Shown one piece after another: positions 46,201-57,382 of a stretch of DNA of 64,000 bases (positions are counted from its first letter, which is position 1; each line of letters starts with the position of its first letter). Both the position numbers and the translations under genes were made by a program. The notes under the pieces were generated by a model, which had not been told where the DNA came from, did no database searches, and saw only the letters and a list, made by a program, of their open reading frames with translations. This DNA is from Paralithodes platypus. Its lineage: Eukaryota > Arthropoda > Malacostraca > Decapoda > Lithodidae. The stretch lies in the NCBI GenBank assembly GCA_032716605.1, contig CM064571.1, positions 17,477,862 through 17,541,861 of the forward strand, in the 5' to 3' direction.

Positions 46201-47363
46201 AATACAATTAATTATGTTAAAGCAAAGTCTACGGACCCTGCATCCAAATTTAAGTAAGCTTCATGTATCCACATTTATATAAGCTGCTTTATTTAAATAT
46301 TCACACAACTTCAAAGCTCCTGAATATTAAAACACGTAGACTAACTTGCTACAAGTACATACTGCATTTTTCTGTGAAACTACAGCTTAAGCAAAATAAA
46401 TATCGTAATTGTTTGTGTAATGTCGTAGACTTCCTAGGCTACTATAAACACTGTCTATGGAAAATATGGCATAGCCTATTTCAACGGAAAATACGGCATA
46501 GCCTATTTCATGACAATTGAATTAAAATAAACTATAAATAGGCAATAAACAAACATAATGAGGATGGACTACAAAAATGATACATATAAAATGAGATAAT
46601 TAGGATAAAGTATACCGATATTGTATTAGCTATGCTAGGATATGATAGGCAGGTTTAGCTTAGGAAATTTGGTTTAATTCTAGTTTCACTTTCACAGCAT
46701 ACTCATAAATTTCTATGGCTACTTTAGAGTTGTCATATACCATACTTAAATCCTATATATTTCCAAAGCGGCGGAAATGCATTATAAGGAATTATACCTA
46801 CTGTAAAAAAAACTAATATTTTCTCCCCATATGCGGCACCATAGCTATTACATAATACTAGGTTAGGTTAGGTAAGGTTGTTAGGTTAGGCTAATGTCGT
46901 TAATGTAGTTATTATCATTATATTACGTCTTTTACCCAACAATTTCCCTGATCTTCATAGTTGGTCGGGAAGCTATGCCTTTACAACGGCGCCTCCCTTT
47001 TGTCGCTGTGTACGTGAAACTAGAATTTTACCGGAAAGGTAAGGATAGCATATTTTATTTGTTCAGCCCATAAATGTCCTATTATTTCCACGATTATTTT
47101 GGTAAGTATTACTAGTTTAGTTTGTTTAGAATCCTAGTTATGTATACCAAATTAAATAGGCTACAATAACAAATGTCAATAGCCCTAATACCATAGCCTG
47201 CTTAGTATAGGCCTACAGGGTGGTAGGCCTAAATAGGGGCAATGTGGTTTCAAAAATTCAAGAGTGGAGTGTGAATGAATACCGGTAGGCTACTTGAAGA
47301 GTAAAATAACAAAATATATAAGGTGTGGACCGTGGAGGACAAGAGACAGACAGAGGAAAGAGA
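46201..47363. other. No gene recognised; possible single-copy DNA with a short TTAGG tract
   Basis: TAGGTTAGGTTAGGTAAGG at about 46859-46878 is a short TTAGG-type run. Small ORFs at 46263-46520 show no recognisable motif. No inverted ends seen. Confidence 0.45.
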
Positions 47364-47756
47364 TTAAGGGGGGTCACCGGCTTTTGTTTTATCTTTTTCT
47401 CTTTTCTCTCTTTCTCTGGCTTGTATCCATTCGGCCCCATTCAGCCAACTGTTTTAAGACGTTTATCCCTATCCAGGTGTCGATATCTTCCTGGCGAGCG
47501 ATAGGCCTAGCGACCCAGCATTGTATGGAGAAATCCGGCCTCGCCGGAGACATTTTTCTATCGAAAAATGTACAAATTTAGCTTGATCTCAAAACAATAT
47601 ATATATATATATATATACTGGCTCGCTACCGCTCAACAGGAAAACATTGACACCTGGATGGGGGTAAACGTCTTAAAACAGTAGACTGAATGGGGCCGAA
47701 TTGATACAAACCAAAGAGAGAGGGAAAGAGAAAACAATCGAGGTGGGCTCCCTTAA
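47364..47756. mobile_element. G2 foldback MITE
   Basis: TTAAGGGGGGTCACCGGC at the left and GAGGTGGGCTCCCTTAA at the right. Inverted arms share GTTTTAAGACGTTTA and complement. Confidence 0.8.
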
Positions 47757-47935
47757 CTAAGAAGACAGAAGAATAAAAGAAAAACGTCAACCAAGAAACA
47801 AAAGAGACTAAATACAGGAAAATATAATTAAATAGTTATGAAGACAAAAAAGCACGACACAGACACAATAAATATAAGAGACAATACAACTGCCTAGGGA
47901 AGTGCTGATGGAAAGGCATTAATGCTTCCCGACAT

Positions 47936-48149
47936 TTAACCCCTTCTGTACCGGCGACGTCCTTTTAACTTATTCTGGCTACTATTAGACGATTTTATTC
48001 GGTTTAAAAAGGTCCTCCCGTAATAACCAGGCTTCGAACTACCTCGCTTAACCATTTTTACTGCCTCAGATCCTTCTTAAACTGCACAAAATTGTCTAAA
48101 TATAGCACAAATATAATACAAAAGACATCACCGGTACAGAAGGGGTTAA
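47936..48149. mobile_element. P1 MITE
   Basis: TTAACCCCTTCTGTACCGGC and CACCGGTACAGAAGGGGTTA; both TTAA intact. Confidence 0.9.
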
Positions 48150-48282
48150 CTGAACTGAACAGGAAAAGTTGCATAGCCTACAGTTGCATTGTTTGGGCCA
48201 GTTAATCATTATCACTTCCAGGGGTATAAAAGGAACTAGGCTATGGGGCATCATTTTAAGTTCATATAGGCTAGGCTAGTTG

Positions 48283-48507
48283 TTAACCCTTTGAATACCA
48301 GCGACGTGTTATATTTTATTCTAGCTAGGCCTATATTTAGACGATATTATGATTATGCAGCTAAGAAATGATCTGTGGTAGGTAAAAGGGTTGGTTGAGA
48401 TAGTTTGAAGCCCTATTACTGCTAGAGTTCCTTCCTAAACTGAATAAAGTCGTCTAACAGTTGCCAGAATATGATGAAAAGGACGTCCCTGGTACTGTAT
48501 GGGTTAA
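48283..48507. mobile_element. P1 MITE
   Basis: TTAACCCTTTGAATACCAGC and GGTACTGTATGGGTTAA; only 130 bp from the previous copy, same family but a different subfamily end. Confidence 0.85.
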
Positions 48508-50362
48508 TTAATAATGCCCAAATATAAGGGACTTAGTTTTGAGACTGGATTTAAAGTATCTCGTTTGCCAGCCAGTTACGTAGCCTATACCAAATCAAAT
48601 AGGCTATGCTACAAATAATATCAAGCAACAATAATATTGGGAACGGTTCTGTTAGATATGCGTATAGGCTAGCCTTAGGTGTGGCTGGCTTCATCTATCG
48701 GCTTTAACAGCTTCGTAAACAGTACTGTATTAGTCTGCGTTGATTGTTTTACGCTTAACTGACCTTGCGAAATGTGTGGAAATGATAGCTAGGCCTAAAC
48801 ACATAAGAATAAAGTAGCCTATATAACTAACTCCTTTAAATGCCCTTGGTGGTAGGCTCGGGTTTGCATGCGTAATATGAAAAACGGAATGCGTACAACT
48901 TTAAATGAGCTTCAGGCTTCGTTAAGCTGTAAGTAGGCTAAAATGTGAAGAACCGAAACTTATATTTGCGTGTATTGTACGATTGCAGAATTACCAAAAG
49001 ACAATAAACTAATATAGCCTAACCTTGTCCATTTAGTCCTAGAGGCTGCTCTTGAACATGTTGAGCGTTCATGTTTTTCGCTGCTGCCAGTTCCGCCATT
49101 ATTTCGTATTTCGCCTCCTAGACAGGTATGTTACTCCACAGCACCAATCGCACAGCGGCCAGGGAGAAGTATTATTTAGTAAAGGTCGGCGGAGCTCGCG
49201 CGTCATACACCTACACCTCACGACTGTTGAAGAGACACTGAGGCCTGCTCGTTCTTCCAGCCCGCTCTATCGGTGCCAATTTGTTTTTCATAAAACCATT
49301 TTTCCATGCTTATTTGCAACCTAATAATGCAGATAAACTACTCCATGCCCGTGCTAAAAGATGCCGATTATGAAAACTGAATATATTATAACAGTGAATT
49401 GGGGTAAAACCAAAAATTATATATACTGTATTGAATTGCAATGTTTGGCATCTACTCAGTGGCACTCGTCAATACGCTCATACGCCGCCTATGTATTAAA
49501 GTCCATTACATTAAATATTTGTATTTAAATAGATGTGTTAAAGATCTATGTGTTTATTCAGATTTGTAAATGACTGCCAAATTCTATCCTTTCGGCAAGA
49601 TGGGAATACTGTATTAACTTAAAGGTGATCACTCCTTCCATATACAACTATTCTACTTTGACAAATAACTAGCATTCTTAATATATATTTCAGTTTATGT
49701 AACATAGAGTAAACAATAATATTCGAGTTCAATTCCTCGCCAAATGAGAAAATATGGGAGGTTGCTTATTTCCACATACTACTTTCGTTATTCTGTTGAC
49801 TGCGAACTTAAAGGGGAGACTCCAGAACGAACCACGAGGCTTGGGCGTATTTGTACGGTTGAACGCCACGCCTTGTCTGGCTAGAAGAAGCTGTTGTGGC
49901 TAGTTCGGTTTGGAGCAGGCTGGCAGACGAGAGACTATTCAAAATATGTCCAAAACCTAAATCTTATATAACTTGGTTTTAATACCTGAGTCTTATATAA
50001 TTTAGTAATTATTGTTCATGAGACACAGAGTTAGACTATAGGGCAGTATAGGCCTAGGCTACAGTTATTATTGTATATTTTTTTAAATAATCAACTGAGC
50101 AAAACAATGCAATTGTGTGTAACTATTCTGCAGGCAATTTCTTTTCACATTAATTTCAGTTAAAAGCCAAATTGTCCTGGTTTGACAATTGGCTTTGGAA
50201 ACCACGCCGATAGCAATCCTCGGGAAGCATGATGCGAGGGAATTGGAAGGCTGAGGATAAGATCGACACATTTAAAAATCAATAAAGTCATGCCTATTAT
50301 ATGTCGGTTAAATACTCGGTTTGTTTTTAGCTGACGACAAATTGCAATGTTCTTACCTTGAC
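48508..50362. other. Longest stretch without recognised repeats
   Basis: A possible short exon was noted at 49058-49125: ATG, about 22 codons beginning MLSVHVFRCCQF, then GACAG/GTATGT, a good splice-donor match, in a locally CpG-richer patch (49130-49290). No homology is recognised, and the frame could be chance. Confidence 0.3.
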
Positions 50363-50364
50363 TA

Positions 50365-50572
50365 TAGTCGATTCGCTGAAAGTAGGCGAGAGATCATGAA
50401 CTCTATCCTCTGTAACTCAAAAAGGGCTAGAGCAAATTGGCTGTAAATTTCCAATCTATTCCTTGACTGACTTTTCCTAAATGGTAGAAATATTAGCTCG
50501 ATTACTCTAGTAAATCTTTAGTTACAGAGGTTAGAGGTCATGATTTCTTGCCTACTTACAGCGAATAGACTA
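50365..50572. mobile_element. T1 MITE
   Basis: TAGTCGATTCGCTGAAAGTA and GCGAATAGACTA ends, TA on both sides. Its right part is inside the duplicated segment that follows. Confidence 0.8.
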
Positions 50573-52020
50573 TAGCCTACTCGGCTATTACGAAGATTGT
50601 GTAGCGAATTATGTTGTTAATTATATAAACTTGGTATTTATATGATGAAGAGACAAAATACTTTTCATATTTTCCCCTCAAATCTCTAAAAATAATCTGC
50701 CAAAGAGATTCGATATGCCCTCAGCTGAAAAATAATTCACGGCTCTCCAGGAGATACACACAAGAGATTTTTCTCTCAAATGTTATCCTCAACACTGTAG
50801 TGTATTTTTATAAGATTTTGTTTAGCTCTAGTTATCTACCTCCAGTCTAATTGACATATAGTGAAAAATAGCCTCAAATTTTTTCCAGAATAAAGTTGTG
50901 GATCTAAAGTTGATGCTAAAAGCTCTCGTGTGATTACCTGTGAGGTATGATATATTCTTCAATTATTATGGAGGATTTTGCTCGCTTTTGTCATGTTCAA
51001 GCAATGTATTTTAGTTTTTCCCCGAGGCCAACAAAAACGCCTTCACAGACTTTCTTCAAACTAAAAAAAATATATGATAATAATAATAAATAAATAAATA
51101 AATACCCAGCTAAACGCCCTTCAAGCTAAGTTCGTACAATTTTCGATAGAGAAATGTCCCGGCCGAAGGCAGATTTCTTCTCCATGTTACAGACCCGTTA
51201 TCACTCGCCATGAATAGACACCTGAATGGGGTGAAGCGTCTTATTATCGGCAAACTGTTGGCGTGGAAAGTCTTGAAATCTTCGAATTAATGGATCGAAA
51301 CAGGGGAGGTCCAAAAATGACATCCCTCCGACCAAAAGGGTTAACACGTTCTCTGGAAATACTGGTATCAATCGAGCACTTTCTCCCTCGACATATATTC
51401 TCAACACTGGTCTGGCAACTCACGAGATTAACTTTTAAAATTATGCTATCACGTACTTTAATCTATCAACAGTCTAGTTTCCGATACAGTTGCATAAGAT
51501 CCCCGATATTTTGCCAGCGAAACGTTGGCCATGAAAAATGTTGACGATAAAAGTAACCGCTTCACTCATTCAGTAGGCTACCAGTGACGTCCTGTCATTT
51601 TATTCCGGCAATTATTAGACAATTGTATTCAGCTTAGGATAGACGTGTAGCGATCAAGAGGCTGTAGACCATCTCAATTAACCCTTTTAACTACCACATA
51701 TCCTTCCTAAGCTGCATACAATCGTTTAGATATAGCTGAAATAATACAACAAGCATCTCCGGTAGTGAAAGGGTAAAAACAGCAGTCATGTGGTCAGCAT
51801 AGGCCTAGGTCATTCATATGTTTTCACCAACCAACTTTACTTCTAAACTCAATTAATGAAATCAACAAATACATGTGGCACTCCAAGGATTCGAACCTAG
51901 GATACTCACACCGAAATTCCTCGCATTTATGCATTACGCTATCAAGACAGTTAAAGAATTATGCACAAGCCTACGATTTATTATGTAGTTTCAAATCCTG
52001 CATATTAATCTGAGCATGTA
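50478..52020 (+). repeat. Segmental duplication, copy 1
   Basis: Nearly the same sequence as 59506-61450: T1 right half, a decayed K1 (50736-50940), a G1-related element with (AATA)n at 51085-51105, another decayed K1 (51350-51550), a decayed P1 (51570-51776) and a tRNA-like segment. It differs by the SINE-1 insertion present only in copy 2 and the Tc1-like insertion present only in copy 1. Confidence 0.9.
51880..51957 (-). mobile_element. tRNA-like SINE head in copy 1
   Basis: The minus strand reads TTGATAGCGTAATGCATAA and then CCTAGGTTCGAATCCTTGG (B box). Duplicate at 61310-61385. No intact cloverleaf. Confidence 0.55.
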
Positions 52021-53072
52021 CAGTTGGTCAAGGATGAAAGTATAGTTTTTCGTCTGCTATAGCCACACATAGTTTGTCATGTTGGCAGCCCTGGTAGCCA
52101 TATCTCAGAGCCCGCCCACCTTATACAGGGTGTTTAAAAACGTGTTCCTGGACTTAGTTGTCAGACGGAAATATGAATATATTGCTCTATAATCATTGAC
52201 GTGAATATCACTTCGGAGATATTAAACACTTAATGTTATTGATAGATATACAAGAAATGCGAGAGTGAAAACGAAAATCAAAACGTCTACCTATATACGA
52301 TATTTCAGTGGAATACAGGTCCATTTTCACACGTGGTAATATGTGGCTAATAATGTAGGGTATGGTGATATCAATGTTGCAGTTGGTTTGCAGGTGTTCT
52401 GCTGATAAAAATAAAAATAATAATAATAAATAAATAAATAAATAAAAATCACAAGTAAAGCCTCATTATGCTTCGAGGACTGACTCATAAAGCAATGGCG
52501 CTCGCAAGATGAGTAAAATTGCTGGGTCATTACCCAATTGAACACACAGGCTTCCTTACGTCCACGTTTAGGAATTAGATTTTTGTGTATCTAAAGTAGA
52601 CGAATATGGAGTGGCTATAAAAGATATTACGATATACACTTAACATTATAACATTCATAATAAATAATGAGTAGAAAGAGGAATCTAATAATACTTGTTA
52701 ATTAATAAGTAGGTAAATATTGATATTTCACTTTCATCCCCAAGACTGGATTATATGTGATCCAAAGGGCAATGAAACGGAGGCAAGCGCCGCGGCTACG
52801 CGCTGTTCCAGCGTATGCCCCCAGCTTTGTTTTGCTATCTCCATAACAGTATTTAGTCACCCTGAAGGTTTATGAATAATCCTCTAACTTTTGATATTTA
52901 TGGAAACGCTTTTTCGAAGCACTCCGTATATTAATTAATGTATCAATATAATAAACCCCGTGTGTGTTGGGATGGTTTGGGCTAGTGGAAAGGCTGTCAT
53001 GGCTGCCAACATGACAAACCATGTGTGGCTATAGCAGACGAAAAACTGTATACTTTCATCCTTGACCAACTG
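52021..53072. mobile_element. Tc1/mariner-like element with ~70-bp inverted ends and verified empty site
   Basis: The left end CAGTTGGTCAAGGATGAAAG is matched by the complement at the right end for about 70 bp. TA is duplicated at 52019-52020 and 53073-53074. The sister segment at 61441-61460 reads TGAGCATGTACATATATTCC with a single TA, which is the empty site. Inside, TACAGGGTGTTTAAAAAC near 52124 and an imperfect complement ending CACTCCGTA near 52928 form a second, inner pair. No intact transposase ORF is visible, so it is non-autonomous or decayed. Confidence 0.85.
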
Positions 53073-53141
53073 TACATATATTCCAACTGTGCTATGGTAG
53101 CCTAATGTATAGACGAATGGAGGGAGTAATTAATGGGGCAC

Positions 53142-53511
53142 TTAAGGGGGATGGTTCACTTTTTGAGCGATTTTTGCATGTATTCATTATTTTTCTAGTT
53201 TCCTCCCTAGACCTCAATCAAATTTAAAAAAAAACATCCATTAGATCCCCCTTCTAGATTAATTTGTACATTTTTCGGTACAAAAATTTCCCGGCTGAAG
53301 GCCGGTTCTTCCAACATTACAGGCTCACTATCGTTCGCCAGGGAAAAAATCGACACCTAAATAGCACGAAAGGTCTAAATATTGACGAAGATATGGGGCG
53401 AAAGGTCTTAAAATCGACTAACTAATGGGGCAAACATCTTAACATCTGAAAACTAATGGGGCTAAACATGAGGGAGAAAGTGCTCCAGAAAACCGGCCCA
53501 TCCCCCCTTAA
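53142..53511 (+). mobile_element. G1 MITE
   Basis: TTAAGGGGGATGGTTCAC at the left and CGGCCCATCCCCCCTTAA at the right. Core GCTCACTATCGTTCGCCAGG. Confidence 0.85.
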
Positions 53512-53634
53512 CCCTGGGGAAGGCCTCGCTATAAATTGCTCCTGAACCAGAGGGATGTTCTGCAGGAATTGTCAGGGGAGAGTTTAGGATAGGGAAATAT
53601 AGTTAATCTATATAGTCATGCCTATTAGTCACTC

Positions 53635-53760
53635 CAACAGCTTCCTCTCTCTCTCTCCAACACCCCTTCTCTCCTCTTAACACTCTTCGGAAAGTAGATA
53701 CGAGGTGCAGTTGTAAAGGCTTATCCAAACCCTCAATACCTTCACCTGCCATTACCTATA
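53635..53760 (-). repeat. Dispersed repeat D2, inverted monomer
   Basis: CCAACACCCCTTCTCTCC and CCCTCAATACCTTCACCTG are the complement of the D2 sequence at 8215-8370. Confidence 0.7.
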
Positions 53761-53772
53761 ATTTGGTTCTTC

Positions 53773-53989
53773 TAAAGCCGGTATCACACGAGAGATTTTA
53801 TAGTCAACTTTCAATGATCAACATTTTTCTGGCAACATTTCTGGAATATGTTGTACTGGTATCGGAAACTAGACTGATGATAGATGAACTTAGGTGACAG
53901 CATAATATTAAATGTTTACCCCATAAGCTGTCAGACCAGTGTTGAGGATAAATGTTGAAGGAAAAAGCGTTCGTGTGATACCGGCTTTA
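53773..53989. mobile_element. K1 MITE
   Basis: TAAAGCCGGTATCACACGAG at the left and TCGTGTGATACCGGCTTTA at the right, with ATGTTG-rich subterminal repeats. Source-type copy for the 26-bp satellite at 9100. Confidence 0.85.
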
Positions 53990-54120
53990 CTTCTGTCTGT
54001 CCTTCCTGGGTAATAAGTACAATCGGCCTAATTAGTGATGTCTCGGCACCAAGTGTATTTTGATCCATAATTGGTATCAGCAATATCTGAACTTAATTTA
54101 TTCATTTCGAGGAGGATATA

Positions 54121-54357
54121 CAAACCTATTCCTACACTTACCCACCCTATTCAACATCTGGCAGACATAATTACATCACAGAGCGAGCCAAGCGTAATGC
54201 CAGCTGGGACATGACTTATTAGCGCGACCGTACTACAACAAACCTATTCCTACACTTACCCACCCTATTCAACATCTGGCAGACATTATTTCATCACAGA
54301 GCGAGCCAAACATAATGACAGCTGGGAAATGACTTATTTGCGCGACCGTACGATCAT
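54121..54357 (+). repeat. Tandem duplication, 118-bp period, two units
   Basis: CAAACCTATTCCTACACTTA at 54121 and 54239; each unit ends near TATTAGCGCGACCGTAC or the equivalent. Confidence 0.85.
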
Positions 54358-54435
54358 TACACCGTCAAACTCGACGGTACAGTTGGCCACAGGGATTTGT
54401 AATCTAGACACTTTGGGAAGGACGATTGCTATGAT

Positions 54436-54655
54436 TTAAGCCGGTATCACACGAGCGCTTTTTCACTCAACATTTATCCTTAAAACACTGGTCTGGCAGC
54501 TTATGAGGTCAACATTGATACTATTTCGGTCACCTAAACCCATCTACCATCAGTCTAGTTTCCGATACCAGTGTAAAATAGTCCAGAAATGTTGCCAGAA
54601 AAATGTTGATCATCGAATGTTGACTATAAAATCTCTCGTGTGATACCGGCTTTAA
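54436..54655. mobile_element. K1 MITE
   Basis: TTAAGCCGGTATCACACGAG at the left and CTCGTGTGATACCGGCTTTA at the right. Confidence 0.85.
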
Positions 54656-54685
54656 TTAGAATTGTATTTTCTTGAACCATAGTTA

Positions 54686-54977
54686 GGGAAGGTATTACTC
54701 CCTAGACCTCCATCAACCTTAATACAAATACTCCCCCCCCCCGCACCTTCTACGTAGTTTGTACATATTTCAGTAGAAAAATGTCCCGACCTTTAAAATG
54801 CAGGCTCGCTATCGAGCGCCAGAAAAATATGACCCCTCAATATCACGAGATCTTAAAATTGGCTAAGACATGGGGTGAAAGGTCATACAATTGCTAAACT
54901 AAGGGGGCAAATGTTTTAAAATACCAGAATAATGGGACTTAACATGAGGGAGAAGGGGGCCCAGGAAAAACACTACC
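54686..54977 (+). mobile_element. G1 MITE, decayed
   Basis: CCCTAGACCTCCATCAACCT, GCAGGCTCGCTATCGAGCGC, then GGGAGAAGGGGGCCCAGG; ends not intact. Confidence 0.7.
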
Positions 54978-55139
54978 TTATGTGAAAATATACCTTAAAT
55001 AATGTGAACAAGTGTCGGTATTATAGCCATTTATTCCTGTAAGTCAATGGTACTATATTTTTGTTTTTCTCTATATTCACAATACAAAGATCAATGCTAG
55101 GCATAGCATTTAGAGAGGAAGAGAGTATCGTGAATAAGA

Positions 55140-55412
55140 GAGCAAACCAAAGTCAAGGATATTCTATAAATTATAAAAGAGCAGAAGCGGAAATGGGCAG
55201 GACATATAGCAAGAAGAAAGGACAATAGATGGAATAGAAAACTAATTGACTGGACCCCCTGAGAAGGAAAACGCAACAGGAAAAGACCAGACAAGAGGTG
55301 GAGAGATGAGATAGAAAAAACTGCAGGGGTAACATGGCAACGATTGGAAATCATGGAAAAGATTAAGGGAGCTATTTGTCCAGCGGTGGACTCCTGATAG
55401 CTGATGATGATC
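55140..55412 (+). pseudogene. RTE-type LINE C-terminus and tail
   Basis: A plus-strand frame reads RKWAGHIARRKDNRWNRKL, then a stop, then KRPDKRWRDEIEKTAGVTW and QRLEIMEKIKG, ending at PAVDS and a stop. 'KWxWAGHIARxxDNRW' followed by 'RPxxRWxDxI' and 'AGxxW' is the familiar end of RTE-type endonuclease-reverse transcriptases. The TGATGATGATCATCAT tail fits RTE elements, which end in short ATG/TGA-type repeats. One in-frame TGA near 55260 replaces the usual Arg. Only about 85 residues are left. Confidence 0.75.
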
Positions 55413-55599
55413 ATCATTGAGATGACATATGATCACATAGTGTATGCAAATTAATGGGAGCAACTGTACACTGAACAAATTGAACGCATACAGTATATGT
55501 AACACAAATTATACACATAATTGTTTCAAATGTTTACATATTTACATTAGCACACATAAACTGTATCAATGTGCATAACTTTGTTTCCAGAGATCCCGT

Positions 55600-56060
55600 C
55601 CTTGCATTAAAGGTCAGTATTGATCCCCATCTCCCGTCGAAATGCATTTTTATTGCTGGTTTCTCTTTTTCTTTAGAGTATTACAACGATGGTTTGTTTT
55701 TTACCCCTTCTCGCCATTTGCTTCTCCCTCCTTCTACCCTTTTCTCGATTTCTTTACAACATTATATTCCCTTTTCAATTATGTTACAATCTCGTAGTTA
55801 ATGTCTTACTCTAAGTTCCCCTCTTCTAAGGTTTTTAGGTATATGTATTTTCTATATCTTTCACACATTACTTGTTCCATTTACTTTCCATGTTTGTCCA
55901 TCTCTGTCTTTTTTGGCCATCTAATTTCTTCCCTTTCCTCCAAGCTGACTTTGTACTTTCCTTTAGCTTTTCCGATCTTTTCCTCAAACGCATCCCATCC
56001 CTTTTCTCCCCGGATTGCCTCATGTGTCACATACTTGTTAGCCCCTAGGGCCTAGCCCCA
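55600..56060 (-). pseudogene. Probable LINE C-terminal relic
   Basis: The minus strand at about 55905-56050 is open for about 48 codons: ALGANKYVTHEAIRGEKGW, DAFEEKIGKAKGKYKVSLEE, then EEIRWPKK. A 'LGAxKYTxxEAIRGExGW..F' stretch is reminiscent of the region after the RT in some decapod LINEs. Downstream frames (CERYRKYIYLKTLEEGN) are broken by stops. Family is uncertain, and an unrelated decayed gene cannot be excluded. Confidence 0.4.
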
Positions 56061-56149
56061 TTCTTCCAATTATATTTTTGTCAAGAAAACTTCAGTGTAT
56101 TAGTAGTTCATAATTTCCTTTCACTGTTGCATATACTTGTGCAATAGAC

Positions 56150-56425
56150 TATACTTTTTCACTATTACATCTACTATATAGTCTTGTCTATCAAGTTGTC
56201 AGACCAGTCCTGTGAAATTGTTAGTGAATACAATATGTCAGGGTGTCAAACATAGAAAATTTTGTTTTATGATTGAAATTAATATGATAATGAAAACCGT
56301 AAAATAAATATGAAATCGCACACAGTGCTTACTGGCATATCATATAGACTTCTCAATAACAATTTCACAGGACTGGTCTGACAATTTGACAGACAAGACT
56401 GTAGATTTATTAGTGAAAATAAAGC
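56150..56425. mobile_element. Foldback MITE just downstream of the kinase gene
   Basis: Arms: GTCAGACCAGTCCTGTGAAA at 56206-56225 and its complement at about 56354-56373. Similarity extends outward through AGTCTTGTCT and TTTTCACTA to about 100 bp in all. The loop is about 120 bp. Its outer right arm contains TTTATT (AATAAA on the minus strand) at 56405-56410, about 90 bp past the kinase stop. Confidence 0.75.
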
Positions 56426-56497
56426 ATAAGCTAACACACAAGAAAATTTATCAGCGAAATAAAATATTTATAAATACACATGGAAGTAACAAATAAC

Positions 56498-57382
56498 TTA
56501 AAACACTCGAGAAAACATACGCCGCATCTGCCTGGCAAACCGCCGAGGGTAACTGGTATTGGCATCTCGAGCATGTTGGAGCGCGGAGATGACTTTCTCA
56601 GTAGATGGTCGCTCGGTCCAGTCCTCTTCCACCATCTGGTCAATTAGTGTGATGATGTTATGCGGAGGGGGAGGTAGGTGCAAATCACGGGCTAGGCTCA
56701 GAAATACATATTCCATCCAAGTCCCTAGGGAATAGACATCGCTGTAGTGATTACTTAGATCGCCGTAATATACCTCGGGGGCATACCAGTAGAAATCGTT
56801 TTTGTATACATCAGGATCAGGGTCAGAGTTCATGAATCCTGCATGTTCGAAATTTTCACAGGCCCAACCAAAGTCTATTATATGGACCTTTATTTTTTTC
56901 CCTGTTTTACAGATAATTATATTATCAATTTTCAAATCATTATGGATAATGTTTTTCTTATTAATTTTATGAATATTTTTAGAAATATTGATGAAAATTT
57001 TATAAATTTCATCCCAGCTGGTATGGCCATATAGCGCACCTTTCACTGTGTCCTCAAATAGATCAATAAGAGCGACACCGGGGCAAAAACTAATAACCAA
57101 AAGCGGCTTATCCTCTGCGACAGCCAGAAGTTTGGGTGCTCCCCCTGCCCCATTAACCTTAGCCATCATTTTTGCCTCATGCAGAAACTCTTGCCTCAAG
57201 AAATCTGTATCGGTTGTACCTATTTTTGCGCATGCAACATGACCGCCATAGTTTACCAAATATACGGATGCAGTTGCTCCGCTGCCAAGCATCTTGATAG
57301 ATTCCATTGAACTCTCAATGTCAACAGACTTTCGTACAAACATTTCTGGGAAGTTGTTATTCTTCATTTTAGTTATGATCAT
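56498..57382 (-). CDS. Intronless protein kinase-like protein, 294 aa
   Basis: This is a complete single-exon kinase fold, numbered from the ATG at 57382. It has a glycine loop LGSGATASV (33-41), the ATP-anchoring Lys in ACAKIG (53), an alpha-C Glu in FLHEAKMM (69), the catalytic loop HNDLKIDN (147-154; HND in place of HRD, catalytic Asp kept), DFG (170-172), APE (201-203), DVYSLG (Asp 215) and the late Arg in TERP (258). Thus all residues needed for phosphotransfer are present; Ser/Thr versus Tyr specificity is not clear, although DLKxDN favours Ser/Thr. The domain fills almost the whole protein. There is no signal peptide or membrane segment; the last ~25 residues are Arg-rich (RRFARQMRRMFSR). 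The frame stays open 11 codons further upstream but from a GTG; ATGs at residues 6 and 14 are alternatives. It has no frameshift, unlike all neighbours, suggesting selection or recent arrival. No orthologue is named; a dispersed or virus-derived kinase family is possible but unproven. Confidence 0.85.
   Translation of the reverse strand: MIITKMKNNNFPEMFVRKSVDIESSMESIKMLGSGATASVYLVNYGGHVACAKIGTTDTDFLRQEFLHEAKMMAKVNGAGGAPKLLAVAEDKPLLVISFCPGVALIDLFEDTVKGALYGHTSWDEIYKIFINISKNIHKINKKNIIHNDLKIDNIIICKTGKKIKVHIIDFGWACENFEHAGFMNSDPDPDVYKNDFYWYAPEVYYGDLSNHYSDVYSLGTWMEYVFLSLARDLHLPPPPHNIITLIDQMVEEDWTERPSTEKVISALQHARDANTSYPRRFARQMRRMFSRVF

Noticed and set aside
46263..46520. Small gene of 85 codons
   Set aside because: No recognisable motif, AT-driven composition, no splice or regulatory support.
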